64,000 nucleotides of DNA, taken from contig OZ123195.1 of the NCBI GenBank assembly GCA_964204605.1, forward strand, positions 1,612,001 to 1,676,000, in the 5' to 3' direction. The DNA comes from UBA961 sp014191195 (GTDB taxonomy: Bacteria; Bacteroidota; Ignavibacteria; Kapaibacteriales; UBA961). Positions 35,389 to 43,990 of this stretch are shown here, piece after piece (position 1 is the first letter of the stretch; the number at the start of each line of letters is the position of its first letter). The notes beneath the pieces were generated by a model that had not been told where the DNA came from, searched no databases, and saw nothing but the letters and a program-made list of their open reading frames with translations. The translations under genes were made by a program, and so were the position numbers.

Positions 35389-38178
35389 ATGACAAGTTTC
35401 GAACAACTCACACAATTATTACAAAAAAGGATATTGATCATCGATGGGGCGATGGGAACGATGATTCAGCAACATTCTCTAGAAGAATCTGATTTTAGAG
35501 GAGAACAATCTCCAGATCTTGCATATCATTCTTTGCTATGTAATCATCAACATGATATAAGGGGAAATAATGATGTCTTGGTTTTATCACAGCCTAACAT
35601 TATTCAAGATATACACAGAGAATATTTAGCCGCGGGTGCAGACATTATTGAAACCAATACATTTAGTTCTACATCTATTGCTCAAGCTGATTATGGATTA
35701 GAATCTTTAGCTTATTCATTAAATAAACAAGCAGCAATACTTGCAAAACAAGCTTGCGCAGAATATTCAACTACTGATAAGCCCCGATTTGCAGCTGGTG
35801 CAATTGGGCCTATGAATAAGTCTTTATCATTATCGCCAGATGTAAATAATCCTGGTTATAGAGCCACCACATGGAAAGAAGTTGTGGATTCCTATATTGA
35901 ACAATTACATGGATTATTAGACGGTAATATTGATATTATTTTAATCGAAACTATTTTTGATACTCTTAATTGTAAAGCTGCTATTTATGCCGTAAACACA
36001 GTATTTGAAGAAAGGGGAATTTCTTTGCCAGTTATGTTATCTGGAACTATCGTAGATATGAGTGGCAGAACATTATCTGGGCAGACAACAGAAGCATTTT
36101 GGAATTCTGTAAAACATTGTCCTAATTTATTATCAATTGGCTTAAACTGTGCTTTGGGCGCACAGCAGATGCGTCCTTTTTTAGAGGAATTATCTCGTAT
36201 AGCTACATGCTTTGTAAGTGTATATCCTAATGCAGGTTTACCCAATGAAATGGGCGGTTATGATGAAAGCCCGGAATCTATGGCTTCTGAACTTAAAGAA
36301 TTTGGGGAGTCAGGATTTTTTAATCTAGTTGGCGGTTGCTGTGGTACAACACCACAACATATTAAGGCAATTGCAGATTCTGTTCATGCAATTATTCCTA
36401 GAAGTATTCCAGAAAGAACTCCCTTATTGCGCTTAGCAGGCATGGAACCTTTTGAATATAGGCCAGATACTAATTTCGTAAATATAGGCGAAAGGACAAA
36501 TGTAACTGGGTCTACTAAATTTGCTAAACTGATTAGAGAAAATAAATATGACGAAGCATTAAGCATTGCCAGACAGCAAGTTGAAGCTGGTGCGCAAATC
36601 ATCGATATTAATATGGATGAGGGAATGTTAGATTCAGAAAATGCTATGAGAGTATTCCTGAATTTGATAGCTAGCGAGCCAGATATTGCTAGAGTTCCTA
36701 TTATGATAGATTCCTCAAAATGGTCTGTAATAGAGGCAGGTTTGCAATGCGTTCAGGGAAAATCTATTGTTAATTCTATTTCCATGAAAGAAGGCGAAGA
36801 ACAGTTTCTTTATCTAGCAAAACAAATTAAAAAGTATGGAGCTGCTGTTATTGTAATGGCTTTTGATGAACAAGGACAAGCAGATACTTATCAAAGAAAA
36901 ATTGAGATTTGTTCCAGAGCATATACTTTATTAACAGAGCACGTTCATTTTCCAGCAGAAGATATAATTTTTGATCCCAATATCTTTGCAATTGCAACTG
37001 GCATTATTGAACATAATAATTATGTTGTAGATTTTATTCGTGCTACAGAATATATAAAGCACAATCTTCCAGGCGCAAAAGTCTCTGGCGGTATCTCTAA
37101 TTTATCTTTCAGCTTTAGAGGGAATGAACCTGTAAGACGCGCCATGCATACTGCATTTCTATATCATGCAATTAAAGCTGGAATGGATATGGGAATCCTA
37201 AATGCAGGGCAAATTGATATTTACGATGAAATCCCCAAAGATTTACTATTGCTTGTTGAAGATGTTATCTTAAATAGAAATGATCAGGCAACCGAACGAT
37301 TAATTGACTATGCAGAACAGATAAAATTAACTGGTACTTCTAAAGATACGCAATCAATACAATCTGATTTGTGGAGATCTTTACCAATTGAAGAACGTCT
37401 AAAACATGCCTTAGTTAAAGGTATAGACGCATTTATTGATCAAGATTCCGAAGAAGCTAGAATTACATTAGCATCCCCATTAGCAGTAATCGAAGGCCCA
37501 TTAATGGATGGAATGAATCTTGTAGGAGAATTATTTGGTGCAGGTAAAATGTTTTTACCTCAAGTAGTTAAGTCTGCAAGGGTTATGAAAAAATCAGTAG
37601 CATATTTAACACCATTTATGGAAGATGAAAAAGCAGCAAGTGGCTTAGTTTCTAAACCAAATGGAACAATTATCATGGCAACAGTAAAAGGTGATGTTCA
37701 TGATATTGGAAAAAATATAGTAGGTGTGGTTTTAGGATGTAATAATTATGAAGTAATAGATCTTGGTGTAATGGTACCTGCAGATAGAATTTTAGATGCA
37801 GCCCTACTCCACAATGCAGATATTATAGGATTATCCGGCTTAATAACACCTTCTTTAGATGAAATGGTGCATGTAGCAAAAGAAATGGAAAGAAGGAATA
37901 TTCGGATTCCTTTATTGATAGGGGGGGCAACAACTTCTAGAGTGCATACAGCAGTCAAAATATCCCCTCAATCTACTGGAATAATTGTTCATGTTTTAGA
38001 TGCATCAAGGGCAGTTCCTGTAGCGGGAAATCTGATTTCACAAGAACATAATCCATCATTTACAAAAGAAATTCAAACGGAATATGAACAAGTTAGAAAA
38101 GATTATGAATTTCGAACACAGGCAAAAAATACAATATCATTAGAAAAAGCAAGAAACAATAAATTGCAATTATGGTAG
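35389..38178 (+). CDS. metH: Cobalamin-dependent methionine synthase core lacking the reactivation domain
   Basis: A 929-residue enzyme that methylates homocysteine from methyl-THF through methylcobalamin. Present: the homocysteine domain with zinc ligands Cys254 (GLNCALG) and Cys317-Cys318 (GGCCGTTP); the pterin domain (FVNIGERTNVTGSTKF, DINMDEGML); and the cap and B12 domain with the cobalamin ligand His in DVHDIGKN (residues about 769-776), LSGLITPSLDEM and GGATTSRVHTA. It ends in KARNNKLQLW, exactly where the linker to the SAM-binding reactivation domain should begin; E. coli MetH is 1227 residues. That domain is encoded separately at 43002-43931. So this is a split enzyme rather than a broken gene. 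Confidence 0.96.
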   Translation: MTSFEQLTQLLQKRILIIDGAMGTMIQQHSLEESDFRGEQSPDLAYHSLLCNHQHDIRGNNDVLVLSQPNIIQDIHREYLAAGADIIETNTFSSTSIAQADYGLESLAYSLNKQAAILAKQACAEYSTTDKPRFAAGAIGPMNKSLSLSPDVNNPGYRATTWKEVVDSYIEQLHGLLDGNIDIILIETIFDTLNCKAAIYAVNTVFEERGISLPVMLSGTIVDMSGRTLSGQTTEAFWNSVKHCPNLLSIGLNCALGAQQMRPFLEELSRIATCFVSVYPNAGLPNEMGGYDESPESMASELKEFGESGFFNLVGGCCGTTPQHIKAIADSVHAIIPRSIPERTPLLRLAGMEPFEYRPDTNFVNIGERTNVTGSTKFAKLIRENKYDEALSIARQQVEAGAQIIDINMDEGMLDSENAMRVFLNLIASEPDIARVPIMIDSSKWSVIEAGLQCVQGKSIVNSISMKEGEEQFLYLAKQIKKYGAAVIVMAFDEQGQADTYQRKIEICSRAYTLLTEHVHFPAEDIIFDPNIFAIATGIIEHNNYVVDFIRATEYIKHNLPGAKVSGGISNLSFSFRGNEPVRRAMHTAFLYHAIKAGMDMGILNAGQIDIYDEIPKDLLLLVEDVILNRNDQATERLIDYAEQIKLTGTSKDTQSIQSDLWRSLPIEERLKHALVKGIDAFIDQDSEEARITLASPLAVIEGPLMDGMNLVGELFGAGKMFLPQVVKSARVMKKSVAYLTPFMEDEKAASGLVSKPNGTIIMATVKGDVHDIGKNIVGVVLGCNNYEVIDLGVMVPADRILDAALLHNADIIGLSGLITPSLDEMVHVAKEMERRNIRIPLLIGGATTSRVHTAVKISPQSTGIIVHVLDASRAVPVAGNLISQEHNPSFTKEIQTEYEQVRKDYEFRTQAKNTISLEKARNNKLQLW

Positions 38179-38244
38179 ATAACTTTATACAAATTATAGA
38201 CTTATCTTAATATCGCAACAATTAATAATTTGTCATTTGACACG

Positions 38245-38271
38245 TTGACTGACAGCAATTCCCTATTTTTG
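38245..38271 (+). promoter_or_regulatory. Bacteroidota-type promoter upstream of the DEAD-box helicase
   Basis: TTG at 38245-38247 and TATTTTTG at 38264-38271 are spaced 16 bases, resembling the -33 TTG / -7 TAnnTTTG pattern. The start codon is about 130 bases downstream, leaving a long leader with a GGCATATGCC palindrome at 38316-38325. Confidence 0.5.
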
Positions 38272-38404
38272 TAATTGCGCTCCATTGCTTTGTGAAAAAC
38301 TCAGAAATCGTTAAAGGCATATGCCTGCAGTTTTCACTCCTCATGATATCCGCCTAGCTATTGCAGCGCCTACGATTTTTTATCCATCGTCCACAAAGGA
38401 ACGA

Positions 38405-39901
38405 ATGAATTTTTCTGAAATAGCTTTGAGCCCTGAAATACAGAAGGCCATCGAAGCTGAAGGATATACACAGCCTACACCAATACAGGCTAAAGCTATA
38501 CCCGAAGTATTAAACGGTCGAGATCTGATTGGATGTGCACAGACAGGAACCGGAAAAACAGCAGCATTTGCACTCCCAATTTTAGAATTGCTTTTATTAG
38601 ATCAACCTGTTCATAAAGTTCATCATAAAGGTGATAAACAGAAACGCTCTAATACGTCAATAAGAGCTTTAGTCTTATCTCCAACTCGAGAATTAGCCCA
38701 GCAGATTGGTGATAGTTTTGATTCTTATGGAAGATATACTGGCCTTAAAAGCACTGTAATTTACGGTGGTGTTTCACAGGGTAAACAAATGCAAGCATTA
38801 CGCTATGGTGTAGATATTTTGGTAGCTACTCCCGGACGTCTTCTTGACTTGATGAATCAACGTATAGTTTCATTAAATGAAGTTGAAATTGTAGTCCTTG
38901 ATGAAGCAGACCACATGCTGGATATGGGATTTATAATCGATATAAAAAAGATTCTATCTACTTTGCCTGAAAAAAGACAATCTTTACTCTTTAGTGCAAC
39001 CATGCCCTCTGAAATCGTAAAGCTTGCACAACAGATGCTTAAAGATCCCGTAAAAATTCAAGTTGCGTCAGTTTCTGCTGCTGCCGATCCAGTTGAACAA
39101 CAAGTATATTTTATTGATAGAAAATATAAAACTGCATTATTATTAAGAATGCTAGATACTTTACCAATGACTTCTGTTTTAGTTTTTTCTAGAACAAAGC
39201 ATGGTGCAGATAGATTAACAAAAGAGTTAAATAAGTCTGGTGTTCCAGCAGAAGCAATTCATGGAGACAAAGCCCAAACTGCACGCCAGAGAGCTCTTAA
39301 TAGATTCAAAGAAAGACGCTCTAGAGTTCTGGTAGCTACCGATATTGCAGCACGTGGAATCGATGTTGAAGAATTACCATATGTTGTAAATTATGATATG
39401 CCAGATGCAGCCGAAACATATGTACACAGAATAGGCCGTACAGGACGAGCCGGACAAAAAGGTACAGCGATTTCTTTTTGTGCAAATGATGAACGTGATA
39501 CATTAAGACATATCAAAAGAATTGTTGGTAATAATGCTATTACTGTAAAAACTCCTGAGTCTCTTCCAGCTTGGACACCTAGAGATCCTTCTGATTATCC
39601 AGAGCCTAAAGTGCTTAAAGCAGGTAAACATGAGTTTATCCCTGCTTTTCACACTCCAATTAAACCTTTAAGTAAAGCTGGGGCTGCTGTGCAATCAATT
39701 CTTAAAGATACTTCTAGTAATAAGAAGTCAAAAAATGTACAAGAAGATTCTTATGATATCGAGCAATTAATCAGTAAGAAAGAAAAAAGTTCACTTTCTG
39801 ATTCTGAATCTGTTGCTTTAAAGTTAAAAGCCGAAGGTGTAGATTATAGTATTATTATCCGAGCAACCGGTATTAGCAGAGAAGCGCTGATTAAATTATA
39901 A
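38405..39901 (+). CDS. DEAD-box RNA helicase
   Basis: About 498 residues from ATG 38405, chosen because AAGGA lies 4 bases upstream; the earlier in-frame ATG at 38321 would add 28 residues unlike the family. Motifs in order: Q motif (YTQPTPIQ), Walker A AQTGTGKT (about 45-52), PTRELAQQ, TPGR, VLDEADHMLDMG (DEAD), SAT, and the C-terminal RecA domain with ARGIDV and HRIGRTGRAG. The C-terminal extension is Lys- and Ser-rich. It unwinds structured RNA; ribosome assembly or cold adaptation is likely, supported by the long 5' leader, but not shown. Followed by a terminator. Confidence 0.95.
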   Translation: MNFSEIALSPEIQKAIEAEGYTQPTPIQAKAIPEVLNGRDLIGCAQTGTGKTAAFALPILELLLLDQPVHKVHHKGDKQKRSNTSIRALVLSPTRELAQQIGDSFDSYGRYTGLKSTVIYGGVSQGKQMQALRYGVDILVATPGRLLDLMNQRIVSLNEVEIVVLDEADHMLDMGFIIDIKKILSTLPEKRQSLLFSATMPSEIVKLAQQMLKDPVKIQVASVSAAADPVEQQVYFIDRKYKTALLLRMLDTLPMTSVLVFSRTKHGADRLTKELNKSGVPAEAIHGDKAQTARQRALNRFKERRSRVLVATDIAARGIDVEELPYVVNYDMPDAAETYVHRIGRTGRAGQKGTAISFCANDERDTLRHIKRIVGNNAITVKTPESLPAWTPRDPSDYPEPKVLKAGKHEFIPAFHTPIKPLSKAGAAVQSILKDTSSNKKSKNVQEDSYDIEQLISKKEKSSLSDSESVALKLKAEGVDYSIIIRATGISREALIKL

Positions 39902-39929
39902 TCTTGCTTTATCTGTTTAACATTCATTG

Positions 39930-39964
39930 TCCCCAATCAAATATATTTTTTTGGGGATTTTTTT
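39930..39964 (+). terminator. Rho-independent terminator after the DEAD-box helicase
   Basis: TCCCCAA, a long AT-rich loop, TTGGGGA, then seven T residues. It lies 28 bases after the helicase stop codon. Confidence 0.85.
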
Positions 39965-40052
39965 AGCTATACAGTATATCCACTATTAACTCAACTCATA
40001 CGTCCACCAAACGTTATTATTAGCAAAGCCTTCATCACTCTCTTTTTTTAAT

Positions 40053-42986
40053 ATGTTCTATAAATTCAACGTTCTTATTATACTTTGTTTAACTACATGT
40101 AGTATCGCTTTTTCACAATCTGGTAATACTGTCAGAGGGGTAATTATAGATAGTACATCCAAAGTTGCAATCCCTGGGGTAAAAGCTCAACTTTTGAAGC
40201 AATCAGACGATAGCTTTGTATCGGGTGCAATTAGTGATCGTTCTGGTATTTTTTTACTTAAAAATATCCCTTCAGGACAATATACTCTTCTTGTTCAATC
40301 TATTGGTTATGCCAAGTACAACAAAAACTTAAATATTTCTAGTAATAATGATACTGTCAAAATCGGCACAATACGATTGGGGACTTTAGGTTATTTAACT
40401 GATGAAGTTGAAGTTACAGCAATTGCAAATCGAGTAGAATTAAAGGGTGATACCACAGAATTTAGTGCTAACAGTTTCAAAACAGATAAAAATGCTACTG
40501 CTGAAGATTTGGTAAGAAAACTTCCTGGAATGGAAGTTGATGCAAGTGGAACTGTAAAATCTCAAGGAGAGCAAGTTCGAAGGGTTCTAGTAGATGGAAA
40601 ACCATTCTTTGGAACAGACCCAAGTGCTGCTCTTAAAAATTTACCTGCAGAAGTTATCGATAAAGTACAAAGTTTTGATGCAATGAGCGATCAATCCGCA
40701 TTTACCAAGTTTGACGATGGAGATAGAACAAAAACACTTAACATTGTAATGAAAGCAGATAAGAAAAATGGACAGTTTGGCAAACTATATGCAGGGTATG
40801 GAAATCAAGAGAGATATACTGCGGGTGGCAATGTAAATTTTTTTAATGGCGATAGAAGAATTTCTGTGATTGCAATGAGTAATAATATCAATCAACAAAA
40901 CTTTTCTATTCAAGATATATTAGGTGCAGTGGGAGGTGGTAATAATCCAATGATGCAAAGAATGGGAAGCATGATGCGCTCTTTTGGTGGTAGTTCTGGA
41001 GGCTCTAGAATGGGTGGAATGATGCGTGGAATGGGCGGTGGAGGAGGAGGTAGTAGTGTTGGAGATTTTCTTGTTGGACAAAGTGACGGAATAACTCAGG
41101 CTCATGCTATTGGTATTAATTATTCAGATTCTTGGGCAAAAGGCCTTAGTACTTCTGGTAGTTACTTTGTTAATTATAGCGATAATACTTCTAATCAAAA
41201 TATTAATAGACTGTATTTTTTGGGTGATACAACTACTCAAAATAATGTTCAGAATAATATTAATCAGTCATTAACAGGAAATCATCGCTTTAATTTTAGG
41301 ATGGATTATACTATTGATTCTATGAATTCTATTACGTTTCAACCACAATTGTCTTTCCAAACAACTGAAAAAAAGTATAGCTCCGCAAATAATACTATTG
41401 ATTCTTATAATCTACCAGTAAATAGTTCAAATACGTCTACAAATACTGATAATGATGGGTATAATGGTAGTATGGATCTTTCATATCGTCATAGATTTAT
41501 GACAGATGGTCGTACAGTATCTGCAACTGTCAAAATGGGAAGTAGTACAAATAATGGTTCTGGTAAAAACGATGCAATCAATCAATTTTATACAACTTTG
41601 CAACAAGCTTTTACCGATACATTAAAACAAGATATGCCTACTGAAGGCAATGGCAAAAATGCTAATGCCAATGTAGTATATACCGAACCTATACATAAAG
41701 ATGGTATTCTTCAATTTGGATATTCATATGCTATCAATGAAAATACAAATGATAAAAAGATCTATAATTTTGATCCAACAACAGAAACATATTCTATATT
41801 AAATACTCGACTTTCTAATAATTCTATAAGTACATATAGTACTCAAAGGCCCGGCATTACCTATAAGTATAATTTTGATCAATTCACTAATTTGTCTATT
41901 GGCATAGATTATCAATCTGCCAAATTAACCGTTGATCAATCGTATCCACTTAGTTTTTCTGATACAAAAACGTTTAATAATATTCTGCCTTCTATCACCT
42001 ATTCGATGCGTAATGGTTTTACTAGCAATACTCGTTTCAGTTATAGAGCCTCTACAAATCAACCTTCATTAAGCCAATTACAAAAAGTAATCGATAATTC
42101 TGACCCTGTACGTTTAACTGTCGGAAATCCCAATCTAGTGCAAGAATACACTCATCAAATCAGCGGAAATTATGGCACCTTTAATATGATGAGCGGTACT
42201 GCTTTCTTTACAATGGTAAATGTTGGGATAACTAATAATAAAATCACAAATTCATCTTTTATCGCTTCTGGTGATACTATTTTACCTGGCGGAATTCGTT
42301 TAGGTAATGGATCTCAATTAACCTCTCAGATCAATATCGATGGGGCTTGGAATGCTAGTACATTTCTTACATATACATTCCCTATCGAGCCAATTTCTGG
42401 AGCAAAGCTTAATACTAGTTTTAATTTAGGTGGTATTTTTTCTAGAACTCCTACTTTGATAAATGGAGCCAGAAATGAAGCTGATAATATTGCATTTACG
42501 CCTTCATTAGCTTTTGCAAGCAATATTAGCGAGAATCTAGACTTCTCCTTATCGTGGAGAACTGCTTATACGATTGTTCAGAATTCAATCAGAAGCGAAT
42601 TAAATAATAATTATTCTATTCATAATCTGTATGCTCGCTTGAACTATGTTTTTTGGGGCGGTTTTGTTCTCAATGGTGATTTTGCTTATACAATTAATAA
42701 TGGACTTTCAGGAAATCTAAATACTACTATTCCATTATTAAGTGTAGGTATTGGTAAACGTTTTTGGAATGATGATGCTGAAATTAAACTCTCTGTTTTT
42801 GATGCATTAAATCAGAATCAAAGTATTTCTAGAAATGTAGCTGCAAATTATATTGAAGACACAAAAACAAATGTATTACAAAGATATTTTTTATTGAATT
42901 TCACTTATAATTTACGTGCATTTAATACAAGCAATGCTAAACCATCTGGTGGTGGCATGCCACCAATGCCTATGCCAGGACATTAA
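40053..42986 (+). CDS. TonB-dependent-type outer-membrane barrel protein with Met/Gly-rich segment
   Basis: A 977-residue receptor-like barrel: signal peptide (NVLIILCLTTCSIAFSQ), carboxypeptidase-like regulatory domain (VRGVIIDSTSKVAIPGVKAQLL), plug region (RKLPGMEVDASGTVKSQGEQVRRVLVDGKPFFG), then a long barrel, closest in layout to the OMP_b-brl family. Two regions stand out: residues about 300-336 are Gly/Met/Ser-rich (MMQRMGSMMRSFGG, RMGGMMRGMGG), and the C-terminus is GGGMPPMPMPGH, so metal binding (copper or similar) is possible. No SusD partner is adjacent. It stands 91 bases after the helicase terminator region and 15 bases before the MetH reactivation gene. Confidence 0.8.
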   Translation: MFYKFNVLIILCLTTCSIAFSQSGNTVRGVIIDSTSKVAIPGVKAQLLKQSDDSFVSGAISDRSGIFLLKNIPSGQYTLLVQSIGYAKYNKNLNISSNNDTVKIGTIRLGTLGYLTDEVEVTAIANRVELKGDTTEFSANSFKTDKNATAEDLVRKLPGMEVDASGTVKSQGEQVRRVLVDGKPFFGTDPSAALKNLPAEVIDKVQSFDAMSDQSAFTKFDDGDRTKTLNIVMKADKKNGQFGKLYAGYGNQERYTAGGNVNFFNGDRRISVIAMSNNINQQNFSIQDILGAVGGGNNPMMQRMGSMMRSFGGSSGGSRMGGMMRGMGGGGGGSSVGDFLVGQSDGITQAHAIGINYSDSWAKGLSTSGSYFVNYSDNTSNQNINRLYFLGDTTTQNNVQNNINQSLTGNHRFNFRMDYTIDSMNSITFQPQLSFQTTEKKYSSANNTIDSYNLPVNSSNTSTNTDNDGYNGSMDLSYRHRFMTDGRTVSATVKMGSSTNNGSGKNDAINQFYTTLQQAFTDTLKQDMPTEGNGKNANANVVYTEPIHKDGILQFGYSYAINENTNDKKIYNFDPTTETYSILNTRLSNNSISTYSTQRPGITYKYNFDQFTNLSIGIDYQSAKLTVDQSYPLSFSDTKTFNNILPSITYSMRNGFTSNTRFSYRASTNQPSLSQLQKVIDNSDPVRLTVGNPNLVQEYTHQISGNYGTFNMMSGTAFFTMVNVGITNNKITNSSFIASGDTILPGGIRLGNGSQLTSQINIDGAWNASTFLTYTFPIEPISGAKLNTSFNLGGIFSRTPTLINGARNEADNIAFTPSLAFASNISENLDFSLSWRTAYTIVQNSIRSELNNNYSIHNLYARLNYVFWGGFVLNGDFAYTINNGLSGNLNTTIPLLSVGIGKRFWNDDAEIKLSVFDALNQNQSISRNVAANYIEDTKTNVLQRYFLLNFTYNLRAFNTSNAKPSGGGMPPMPMPGH

Positions 42987-43001
42987 TTCTAAAGTGAATT
43001 C

Positions 43002-43931
43002 ATGAACTATAGTCCAACTATTCCTACTACATTTGATATTTGCGTTTTTGAAGATATTTCTCTTCAAGAAATTTCAGCATATATAGATTGGTCTCCCTTT
43101 TTTCTTTCTTGGGAATTAAAAGGAAAATATCCTGCAATTCTACACGATGAGATATATGGCAAAGAAGCACAGCAATTATTTGATGATGCACAACAATTAT
43201 TATCACAATTAATTGAATCTAAAAGACTTAAAGCTAATGCAGTATGCAGAATATTTCCTGTTAACTCTATTAATGATGATGATATAGAAATATATACAGA
43301 TAACTCCAGAACATCTGTTTTAACAAAACTTCATTTTTTAAGACAACAGAATCAAAAAGCTAGCAATCAGCCTAATTTTTGTTTGGCTGATTTTATTGCT
43401 CCAAAACAGTCCAATATCAATGATTATATGGGTGCTTTTGTTGTGTCTGCTGGGCATCATTGCGATGAAATCTGCAAAGAATATGAATTAGCGAATGATG
43501 ATTATTCTTCCATTCTTGTTAAAGCAATCGCCGATAGACTTGCCGAAGCTGCTGCCGAATGGCTTCATGATAAAGTAAGAAAAGAACTTTGGGGATATGA
43601 AAAAATACAGCTAGATAATCAACAATTAATAGAAGAGTTTTATCAAGGCATAAGGCCAGCGCCTGGCTATCCTGCATGTCCAGATCATACAGAAAAATCG
43701 ACATTATTTTCTTTAGTACAAGCAATCGAACATACAGGTATTACATTGACAGAAAGTTATGCAATGATGCCCGCAGCTTCTGTAAGTGGTTGGTATTTTG
43801 CGCATCCCGCAGCAAAATATTTTACAATTGGCAAAATATCTAAAGAACAAGTGATAAGTTATGCTCAAAGAAAAAATATGAGTATAGAAGAATGTGAAAA
43901 GTGGCTGGGACCTGTTCTTGCTTATTCGTAA
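43002..43931 (+). CDS. Free-standing methionine synthase reactivation (SAM-binding) domain
   Basis: A 309-residue protein equivalent to the C-terminal part of E. coli MetH, which binds SAM and flavodoxin-reduced cobalamin to rescue inactivated enzyme. Signatures: YIDWSPFFLSWELKGKYPAIL near the N-terminus, the SAM motif RPAPGYPACPDHTEK at residues 218-232, and the C-terminal ESYAMMPAASVSGWYFAHPAAKYF. Its first residues (YSPTIPTTFDICVFEDISL) match the linker that should follow the MetH core ending at 38178. It therefore complements that protein in trans. The gene lies 15 bases after the outer-membrane barrel gene, so it may be co-transcribed with it rather than with metH. Confidence 0.92.
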   Translation: MNYSPTIPTTFDICVFEDISLQEISAYIDWSPFFLSWELKGKYPAILHDEIYGKEAQQLFDDAQQLLSQLIESKRLKANAVCRIFPVNSINDDDIEIYTDNSRTSVLTKLHFLRQQNQKASNQPNFCLADFIAPKQSNINDYMGAFVVSAGHHCDEICKEYELANDDYSSILVKAIADRLAEAAAEWLHDKVRKELWGYEKIQLDNQQLIEEFYQGIRPAPGYPACPDHTEKSTLFSLVQAIEHTGITLTESYAMMPAASVSGWYFAHPAAKYFTIGKISKEQVISYAQRKNMSIEECEKWLGPVLAYS

Positions 43932-43990
43932 TTCATATTTTTGAATATCCTGCTTACTCTTTATTTCTTTACTTAAGATGGCTTATCATT

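Noticed and set aside
35389..38178. metH as a truncated pseudogene
   Set aside because: All catalytic motifs are intact, the end falls in the interdomain linker, and the missing domain is encoded intact downstream.
40920..41105. Minus-strand ORF rich in His, Ser and Thr
   Set aside because: It is the complement of the Gly/Met-rich segment of the plus-strand barrel gene.
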